From assembly GCA_014843695.1 (NCBI GenBank), contig CM026391.1:19917007-19981006 (forward strand): a stretch of 64,000 nucleotides of DNA. Reading direction: 5' to 3'. Below are positions 55,998 through 64,000 of the stretch, piece by piece (position 1 is the first letter of the stretch; each line of letters starts with the position of its first letter). Origin of the DNA: Archivesica marissinica. Taxonomy: Eukaryota; Mollusca; Bivalvia; Venerida; Vesicomyidae. The translations under genes were made by a program, and so were the position numbers. The notes beneath the pieces were generated by a model. That model worked only from the letters and a program-made list of their open reading frames with translations. It was not told the DNA's origin and did not search any database.

Positions 55998-57230
55998 AAT
56001 CCTATGCTAGTTGTATGCAAGAGTATTACCTCCGTTATAATGTGAGAGTATTACCTCCGTTATAATGTGAGACTATTACCTTCATTATAATGTGAGAGTA
56101 TTACCTCCGTTATAATGTGAGAGTATTACCTCCGTTACAATGTGAGACTATTACCTCCGTTATAATGTGAGAGTATTACCTCCGTTATAATGTGAGAGTA
56201 TTACCTCCGTTATAATGTGAGAGTATTACCTCCGTTATAATGTGAGAGTATTACCTCCGTTATAATGTGAGACTATTACCTCCGTTATAATGTGAGAGTA
56301 TTACCTCCGTTATAATGTGAGACTATTACCTCCGTTATAATGTGAGACTATTACCTCCGTTATAATGTGAGACTATTACCTCCATTATAATGTGAGAGTA
56401 TTACCTCCGTTATAATGTGAGAGTATTACCTCCGTTACAATGTGAGAGTATTATCTCCGTTATAATGTGAGAGTATTACCTCCGTTACAATGTGAGAGTA
56501 TTATCTCGTTATAATGTGAGAGTATTACCTCCATTATAATGTGAGAGTATTACCTCCATTACAATGTGAGAGTATTACCTCCGTTATAATGTGAGAGTAT
56601 TACCTCCGTTACAATGTGAGAGTATTATCTCGTTATAATGTGAGAGCATTACCTCCGTTATAATGTGAGACTATTACCTCCATTATAATGTGAGAGTATT
56701 ACCTCCGTTATAATGTGAGACTATTACCTCCGTTATAATGTGAGAGTATTACCTCCGTTACAATGTGAGAGTATTACCTCCGTTACAATGTGAGAGTATT
56801 ACCTCCATTATAATGTGAGAGTATTACCTCCGTTACAATGTGAGAGTATTACCTCCATTATAATGTGAGAGTATTACCTCCGTTACAATGTGAGAGTATT
56901 ATCTCGTTATAATGTGAGAGCATTACCTCCGTTATAATGTGAGAGTATTACCTCCGTTATAATGTGAGATTATTATCTCGTTATAATATGAGCATATTAC
57001 CTCCGTTATAATGCAAGAGTATTACCTCTGTTATAATGTGAGACTATTACCTCCATTATAATGAGACTATTCCCTCCATTATAATGTGATACTATTACCT
57101 CCGTTATAATGTGAGACTATTACCTCCGTTATAATAAGACTATTCCCTCCATTATAATGTGAGACTATTACCTCCGTTATAATGTGAGACTATTACCTCC
57201 GTTATAATAAGACTATTCCCTCCATTTGTG
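55998..57230. repeat. 25-bp satellite, about 49 units
   Basis: Units ATTACCTCCGTTATAATGTG plus AGAGT vary at AGAGT/AGACT, GTTATAA/GTTACAA and CGTT/CATT. Some units near the right end are shortened. It occupies most of the intron between exons 26 and 27. Confidence 0.95.
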
Positions 57231-57411
57231 TGTTGGATAAATGCAAGCAAGGGTATTTCACACATTGACATTAACATGCTGTTTGCCGTGTATTCTAATC
57301 ATATCCTCCCATGTCATAATTATACCATATATGCATCTTTCAACCTAAAATAATGCTTAAGCTAATAGTAAACAATTTCTTGACCTTCACATATGAATGA
57401 TTTATTTGTAG

Positions 57412-57561
57412 GTGGAGGCATTATCCATATGGAAGTAGCACACACGTTGGCTGTAGACGGTTATATCACAGCAAATAGTGAGAACACACTTAGCAGTAGT
57501 CGCGATGGATCTAGCGGTGGTAGCGGGGGAAGTATAACTATATACACACACAACTTCACCG
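57412..57561 (+). CDS. Exon 27: GGSGGSITIY exon; its 3' end and donor are tandemly copied
   Basis: Phase 1-1 exon reading GGGIIHMEVAHTLAVDGYI and SSGGSGGSITIYTHNFT. It ends CACCG|GTTAGT. The last 31 or so nt and the donor are followed by about 25 copies of a 32-bp unit made of the same sequence, so roughly 26 donors lie in a row. Here the unit is not divisible by three, and reading past the first donor reaches a stop within one or two units, so the first donor should give the functional mRNA. Confidence 0.9.
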
Positions 57562-58360
57562 GTTAGTATAACTATATACACACAATGTCACTGGTTAGTA
57601 TAACTATATACACACAACTTCACCGGTTAGTATAACTATATACACACAACTTCACCGGTTAGTATAACTATATACACACAACTTCACCGGTTTGTATAAC
57701 TATATACACACAACTTCACCGGTTAGTATAACTATATACACACAACTTCACCGGTTAGTATAACTATATACACACAACTTCACCGGTTAGTATAACTATA
57801 TACACACAACTTCACCGGTTTGTATAACTATATACACACAACTTCACCGGTTAGTATAACTATATACACACAACTTCACCGGTTAGTATAACTATATACA
57901 CACAACTTCACCGGTTAGTATAACTATATACACACAACTTCACCGGTTAGTATAACTATATACACACAACTTCACCGGTTAGTATAACTATATACACACA
58001 ACTTCACCGGTTAGTATAACTATATACACACAACTTCACCGGTTTGTATAACTATATACACACAACTTCACCGGTTAGTATAACTATATACACACAACTT
58101 CACCGGTTAGTATAACTATATACACACAACTTCATCGGTTAGTATAACTATATACACACAACTTCACCGGTTAGTATAACTATATACACACAACTTCACC
58201 GGTTAGTATAACTATATACACACAACTTCACCGGTTAGTATAACTATATACACACAACTTCACTGGTTAGTATAACTATATACACACAACTTCACCGGTT
58301 TGTATAACTATATACACACAACTTCACCGGTTAGTATAACTATATATACACAACTTCACC
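57531..58360. repeat. 32-bp satellite made of exon 27 end plus 5' splice site (about 26 copies)
   Basis: The unit GTTAGTATAACTATATACAC plus ACAACTTCACCG is the terminal coding sequence of exon 27 with its donor. A few units read GTTTGT instead of GTTAGT at the donor. It is followed by a fragment of MITE family E (58357-58485). Confidence 0.96.
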
Positions 58361-58604
58361 GACGTTTGTTTATTAGTTGAAATACTACAGTTTTTGAGGC
58401 AAATATTTGGGAAAAAATCATACCATATAATAGTAAATTGCATTCTGCAGACATTTGCGTTTTCACGAATGTAGTGTCGCATTAACTGTCATATGTATTT
58501 TAACCCTATTATGATGAAATTGATTAAATAATACCATCAGATGACACAATCATGCACTTTCACACTTCTCCCAAATATTTGGGTCTAGCTTGAACCCTCA
58601 TACA

Positions 58605-60035
58605 GCATGGTACACTCTCATACAGCATGGGGCACTCTCATACAGCACGGGGCACTCTCATACAGCACATACAGCACGGGACACTCTCATACAGCATGGT
58701 ACACTCTCATACAGCATGGTACACTCTCATACAGCATGGTACACTCTCATACAGCACGGGGCACTCTCATACAGCATGGTACACTCTCATACAGCACGGG
58801 GCACTCTCATACAGCACGGGGCACTCTCATACAGCACATACAGCACGGGACACTCTCATACAGCATGGTACACTCTCATACAGCATGGTACACTCTCATA
58901 CAGCATGGTACACTCTCATACAGCACGGGGCACTCTCATACAGCACATACAGCACGGGACACTCTCATACAGCACGGGACACTCTCATACAGCACGGGGC
59001 ACTCTCATACAGCATGGTACACTCACATACAGCATGGTACACTCTCATACAGCATGGTACACTCTCATACAGCATGGTACACTCTCATACAGCATGGTAC
59101 ACTCTCATACAGCATGGTACACTCTCATACAGCACGGTACACTCTCATACAGCATGGTACACTCTCATACAGCATGGTACACTCTCATACAGCACGGTAC
59201 ACTCTCATACAGCATGGTACACTCTCATACAGCATGGTACACTCACATACAGCATGGTACACTCTCATACAGCATGGTACACTCACATACAGCATGGTAC
59301 ACTCTCATACAGCACGGGGCACTCACATACAGCACGGGGCACTCTCATACAGCATGGTACACTCACATACAGCACGGGGCACTCACATACAGCACGGGGC
59401 ACTCTCATACAGCATGGTACACTCTCATACAGCACGGGGCACTCACATACAGCACGGGGCACTCTCATACAGCACGGGGCACTCTCATACAGCACAGTAC
59501 ACTCTCATACAGCATGGTACACTCTCATACAGCATGGTACACTCACATACAGCACGGGGCACTCTCATACAGCACTGGAAACTCTCATACAGCACGGTAC
59601 ACTCTCATACAGCACTGGACACTCTCATACAGCACAGTACACTCTCATACAGCATGGTACACTCTCATACAGCATGGTACACTCACATACAGCACGGGGC
59701 ACTCACATACAGCACTGGACACTCTCATACAGCACTGGACACTCTCATACAGCACAGTACACTCTCATACAGCACGGGACACTCTCATACAGCACAGTAC
59801 ACTCTCATACAGCATGGTACACTCTCATACAGCACGGGACACTCTCATTCAGCACGGGACACTCTCATACAGCACAGTACACTCTCATACAGCACAGTAC
59901 ACTCTCATACAGCATGGTACACTTTCATACAGCACGGGACACTCTCATTCAGCACGGGACACTCTCATACAGCACGGTACACTCACATACAGCACAGGAC
60001 ACTCTCATACAGCACGGGACACTCTCATACACTGC
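58605..60035. repeat. 20-bp satellite, about 70 units
   Basis: Units ACTCTCATACAGCATGGTAC vary in the last eight bases (CACGGGGC, CACGGGAC, CACAGTAC, CACTGGAC). The three + frames are open because a 20-bp unit without stops repeats as a 60-bp period; these are not genes. It ends about 100 bp before exon 28. Confidence 0.95.
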
Positions 60036-60132
60036 CATTTTGTGTTCTGGATAGGAATATGACTTTAATAGGTTTTGAATGTATGAATATTATTGGTATA
60101 TTTGGTTATGTTTAGCCACATTGTTCATACAG

Positions 60133-60349
60133 GAAGTCATACTGGTCGCATCCAGGCCACCGGTGGTTCCGGGGACATGACACAAGCTGGCGGTGGTGCT
60201 GGGGGTAGGATAGCCCTGTACCACGCTCGGCATGTTACTATACCACACTACCGAGGACAATTTCATGCATTTGGAGGGAAGCCGGGTACCTACGCTGAGG
60301 CCGGCGCCTCGGGCACCGTGTATATTCAGGACGATGAAAGAGATTACAA
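60133..60349 (+). CDS. Exon 28: GGGAGGRIA and GASGTVYI exon
   Basis: Phase 1-2 exon reading GSHTGRIQATGGSGDMTQAG then GGGAGGRIALYHARHV, FHAFGGKPGTYAEAG and ASGTVYIQDDERDY. It is the second part of a Gly-rich half-module. The acceptor is CATACAG and the donor GTAGGC. Confidence 0.92.
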
Positions 60350-60491
60350 GTAGGCCTATGTTCCTTGCTTTCATGAAAATGTATTCAATCAGGGCACATA
60401 AGTTCATCAAAGGAAATGCAATAGCGATGTAAATATATACATATAGAGGTCATTTATCTACCATACTCAATGGGTACGCAGTCAGTATATT

Positions 60492-61250
60492 AGCCTAGGA
60501 AAAGGCGTCGATATATTTTGCCTGGTCAGTCAAATAAATATATTTTAACACCGAGACTATTAATTGGGCCGTATTGAGTTTCTGAACATATCAACGCCTG
60601 GGGAAACCGGGTTTCCCGTGAAATTATTAATCCTATTAATTTAGGCTTATTAGCACGTGACTTAAGTAATGACGTACATGAATCGAAAGCGAGGCACTGC
60701 AATGCTGATAAAACTTTATAATTGGCCGCCATTGTTTATGGGTCAACGGAACGATAAATAGTTTTAAAAAGTACAATGTGCGTTTGATTTGACATATTTA
60801 CTCAATATTTAAGTCGTCCTTAGTTCAATTACGCCGAATCGATCCATTACCATCTAAATGTAATATTTAAAATCCGCCATCTCGTCGATATAACACAGAA
60901 ACGGGACATTATATGTAAATGAGTCTACGGGAACATTCATGTATATTCGGAAATGATCGTGTATAATCGTGCCTGTTCGGCGATTTCCACCATTTCGTCG
61001 ATATAACACAGAAACGGACATTATGGGTAAATGAGTCTACAGGAACATACGTGTATATTTGGAAATGATCGTGTATAATCGTGCCTGTTAGTGATATTAT
61101 CTTGTAGAGAAGAGTTGTCGTTCTTCAAATCTACACCCTCATAAAAGTGGGTGTAAGTATATGGCGCTACAATCGGAAATCCAGTTTCCCCAGGCTGTCA
61201 TTTGGCTAGAAGTTAAAATGTGAAAAATCGACAGACTGGAACCCAGGCTA
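60492..61250. mobile_element. MITE family C interrupted by another MITE
   Basis: A family C copy (TTAGCCTAGG ... AACCCAGGCTA) is split after AACATATCAACGCCTGG. The insert has inverted ends CCTGGGGAAACCGGGTTTCC and GGAAATCCAGTTTCCCCAGG and is about 600 bp long. Inside the insert a 110-bp segment (CGTCGATATAACACAGAAAC...) is directly repeated. Confidence 0.82.
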
Positions 61251-61517
61251 TCGGTATATCTACCCCACCGCAATCAGTATACATGTATCTACCCCACCTC
61301 CATAGAGGTTATGGGTTGTATCTGCTGTGTAATTCTGAGCATTATTAGGGTGTTTCTGTTTGCTAGAGTACTAACAGTGCCGGTGTTTGCAGCAATGTTA
61401 ATGGTGGCGAGAGCTACTATGTTTGTATCTGAGAAACAGTTAATCTCAAATGATCTTTCAAAGCATGCTACTCTATTCCTTTCATGATGTTTGTGTAAGC
61501 AACACTGATTCCAATCA

Positions 61518-62751
61518 TCATCGCCATCATCACCATCATCACCATCATCATCATCACCATCATCATCACCATCATCGCCATCATCATTGCCATCAACACC
61601 ATCATCATCATCACCATCATCATCACCATCATCACCACCATCATCATCATCACCATCATCATCGCCATCATCACCATCATCATCATCACCAGCATTGCCA
61701 TCACCACCATTGCCATCACCACCATTGCCATCATCGTTGCCATCATCATCATCACCATCATCATCGCCATCATCATCATCATCATCGCCATCATCATCAT
61801 CATCACCACCATCATTGCCATCACCACCATTGCCATCATCGTTGCCATCATCATCACCATCATCATCACCAGCATCACCATCATCATCACCATCATTGCC
61901 ATCATCGTTGCCATCATCATCACCATCATCATCACCAGCATCACCATCATCATCACCACCATCGTCATCATCATCATCATCACCATCATCATCACCATCA
62001 TCGCCATCATCATTGCCATCAACACCATCATCATCATCACCATCATCACCACCATCATCATCATCACCATCATCATCGCCATCATCACCATCATCATCAT
62101 CACCAGCATTGCCATCACCACCATTGCCATCACCACCATTGCCATCATCGTTGCCATCATCATCATCACCATCATCATCGCATCATCATCATCATCATCA
62201 TCGCCATCATCATCATCATCACCACCATCATTGCCATCACCACCATTGCCATCATCGTTGCCATCATCATCACCATCATCATCACCAGCATCACCATCAT
62301 CATCACCACCATTGCCATCACCACCATTGCCATCATCGTTGCCATCATCATCATCACCATCATCATCGCCATCATCATCATCGCCATCATCATCATCATC
62401 ACCACCATCATTGCCATCACCACCATTGCCATCATCATCACCATCATCATCACCAGCATCACCATCATCATCACCATCATTGCCATCATCGTTGCCATCA
62501 TCATCACCATCATCATCACCAGCATCACCATCACCACCATCGTCATCATCATCATCACCACCATCATCATCACCACCATTGCCATCATCACCATCATCAT
62601 CATCACCATCATCATCACCATCGCCATCATCATCACCATCACCATCATCATCACCATCATCATCATCACCATCACCATCATCATCACCATCATTGCCATC
62701 ACCACCATTGCCATCATCGTTGCCACCATCATCATCACCATCATCATCGCC

Positions 62752-62782
<31 letters not shown>

Positions 62783-62928
62783 CCATCATCACCACCATCA
62801 TCATCACCATCATCATTACCATCATCATCACCATCATCACCATCATTGCCATCATCATCACCATCAACATCATCATCATTGCCATCACCACCATTGTCAT
62901 CATCATCACCATCATCACCATCATCGCC

Positions 62929-62960
<32 letters not shown>

Positions 62961-63068
62961 CGCCACCATCATCACCATCATCATCACCACCATCACCATC
63001 ATCACCATCATCATCGCCATCATCATCACCATCATCATCACCATCATCATCACCATCATCACCATCAT

Positions 63069-63099
<31 letters not shown>

Positions 63100-63115
63100 G
63101 CCATCATCATCTCTA
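61518..63115. repeat. 1.6-kb CAT/CAC trinucleotide microsatellite
   Basis: ATCATCACC-type triplets with GCC and TTG substitutions run for about 1.6 kb. Blocks such as ATTGCCATCACCACCATTGC recur, so segmental duplication also took place. All frames lack stops (poly-His, poly-Ser/Pro, poly-Ile), which is compositional. Confidence 0.97.
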
Positions 63116-63443
63116 GTGATTGCCTCCCTCTGTCAAGGGTATACTCGTAATATGATATAATTATTATTTGCACGCAGCAGTCAGCACTGGCCAATAACAG
63201 TTCCTCTATCTACAGTTATATAAAAACTGGATAAAAACATCTCTCAGTGTTTAGTGGGAGTGTTGGTTGGTCAGGACCGATCGGAAGCCTTCCAGGTGGT
63301 CTGGTCAACCGCAGCATGATATATGTTGTTCCACAGTACGATGGTTGCTGGGAAGAAGTTATTCCAATACGGGAACCGTACCGTACACTCTCCTATTCTT
63401 GGACTGGCTCCATACACTCACATATATGGAAGTATTTTCCACT

Positions 63444-63475
<32 letters not shown>

Positions 63476-63478
<3 letters not shown>

Positions 63479-63653
63479 TCAAACCTTTCTTAAGCAGCCA
63501 GCCAAGGAAATCACAGAAAGTGGCTGCTGAACACAGGTGGCTGCTTAATATAGGTCAAATGTATAATAAAACAACATATTTGGAATCTTGAAAGTGGCTG
63601 CTTAATACAGGTTGGCTGCTTAATAGAGGTGACCACTAACACATGTTTGACTG
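63476..63653. mobile_element. MITE family B copy beside exon 29
   Basis: CAGTCAAACCTTTCTTAAGC and ACATGTTTGACTG ends are flanked by TA; on the left it inserted at the end of a TA microsatellite. The exon 29 acceptor is 37 bp downstream. Confidence 0.88.
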
Positions 63654-63690
63654 TATATATATAAATGCACAAATTGTATGTTTTTCTCAG

Positions 63691-63832
63691 GACACTACAA
63701 ATTGACAACAATGGTCAGAGACAGATAGCTGAACATACGGCCATCTTGAATGAGGGCAGTCGTGTTGACCTATCCTCAGCTACTGGCGACTACAGCAATG
63801 CAAAGGTGTACACAACTACCCACGGACATACT
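63691..63832 (+). CDS. Exon 29: LQIDNNGQ segment (3' end uncertain)
   Basis: Phase-2 exon that completes Lys (AA|G) and reads TLQIDNNGQRQIAEHTAIL and SSATGDYSNAKVYTTTHG. LQIDNNG matches NLRIDNG of exon 9. I chose the donor GTAAGG; the frame stays open to 63885, so a later donor is possible. The gene continues beyond the window. Confidence 0.75.
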
Positions 63833-63946
63833 GTAAGGCCAAACTTTTACGAATTCAATCAAATTCTATGTTTACAAGTTTGTTAATATTCAAGTAAAAA
63901 ATAGAAATCTGAACCAACGTTTTATTACACATACCGGTTGAAGTCG

Positions 63947-64000
63947 TGATAGCGCAGTAGTAGCGCGCTCACTTCATATGCGAAAGGCTAGGAGTTCGAG
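63947..64000 (+). mobile_element. SINE family 1 head, cut by the window edge
   Basis: GTCGTGATAGCGCAGTAGTA and GAGTTCGAG match the head of the family. The rest lies outside the window. Confidence 0.85.

Larger units (their letters stand above)
1068..63832 (+). other. Gene span: giant modular Gly-rich, beta-rich protein (partial)
   Basis: I assembled this gene from 29 exons found by translating open segments, aligning them to each other and requiring AG/GT borders. Reading phases match at every junction outside the assembly gap. About eight copies of one module are present; each has a Gly-rich half (GAGHGGxGG, GGGSGGSI, GGGGAGGRIA) and a beta-rich half (WILPES, FNELQIYGNAHLA, GDRTGxIHIG, LSADSLGYR). 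Many N-x-S/T sites, absence of membrane segments and symmetric phase-1 module borders suggest an extracellular protein; the signal peptide and C-terminus lie outside the window. Alternating hydrophobic strands suggest beta-solenoid folding, which is inference. I do not recognise a named family and assign no function. GGGxGGRI-type segments also occur in large Gly-rich proteins of plants and protists, from memory and unverified. Confidence 0.85.

Noticed and set aside
58590..60115. Three overlapping plus-strand frames of about 490 residues rich in His, Ser and Thr
   Set aside because: All three frames give the same permuted peptide because a 20-bp unit without stops repeats with a 60-bp period. 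This is satellite and not coding.
61450..63194. Poly-His, poly-Ser/Pro and poly-Met frames
   Set aside because: Trinucleotide microsatellite; every frame is open on both strands.

Overview
This is eukaryotic, intron-rich, AT-leaning DNA packed with tRNA-derived SINEs, MITEs and satellites. The style suggests a marine invertebrate, most likely a mollusc or another lophotrochozoan; the species cannot be fixed from the sequence alone. A run of exactly 1,000 N (9386-10385) marks an assembly gap.

One gene accounts for essentially all host coding sequence. I can assemble 29 exons on the + strand between 1068 and 63832. Every junction outside the gap is phase-compatible, and the gene is open at both window edges. 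About 12.3 kb of exon encodes roughly 4,100 residues of a giant, modular, probably extracellular protein. About eight modules follow one plan. First comes a Gly-rich stretch opening with (A/S)GAGHGGRGG-like motifs, then YGDIYEP, GGGSGGSI and GGGGAGGRIA, then GGPGTV(F/Y). Next is a beta-rich stretch carrying WILPES, FNELQIYGNAHLA, MIGDRTGxIHIG and VYPGGYLGLA, and finally NLTL, EGGGxIxG and DAGGxLSADSLGYR. Most exon boundaries at module edges split a Gly codon after its first base (phase 1). Two exons near the 5' side (5782-7053 and 10942-12960) carry a different, mutually related beta-rich segment. Three consecutive modules sit in one uninterrupted 3.8-kb exon (48340-52149), whereas the same module elsewhere is split over several exons.

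The introns hold little but repeats. There are four tRNA-related SINE families, several MITE families (TTAA-flanked, TA-flanked, and an hAT-like one with a perfect 8-bp target duplication), foldback palindromes, a frameshifted but otherwise complete Tc1-type transposon (27159-28651), a second Tc1 relic and a LINE reverse-transcriptase fragment. Nearly every intron also has its own satellite array (unit sizes include 9, 12, 20, 22, 25, 28, 32, 33, 35, 37, 45, 54, 62, 68 and 87 bp).

The most interesting theme is where these arrays start. Three arrays (43.8-44.9 kb, 52.1-52.3 kb, 57.5-58.4 kb) consist of the 3' end of a coding exon plus its 5' splice site, copied about 23, 3 and 26 times. In the first two the unit is divisible by three, so any donor can be used in frame. 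Other arrays grew from a MITE end (30 kb, 25.7 kb) or from the A-box half of a tRNA-like sequence (14.8-16.7 kb, about 42 predicted pol III A boxes). I describe this as a locus where terminal pieces of functional units are repeatedly amplified in place.
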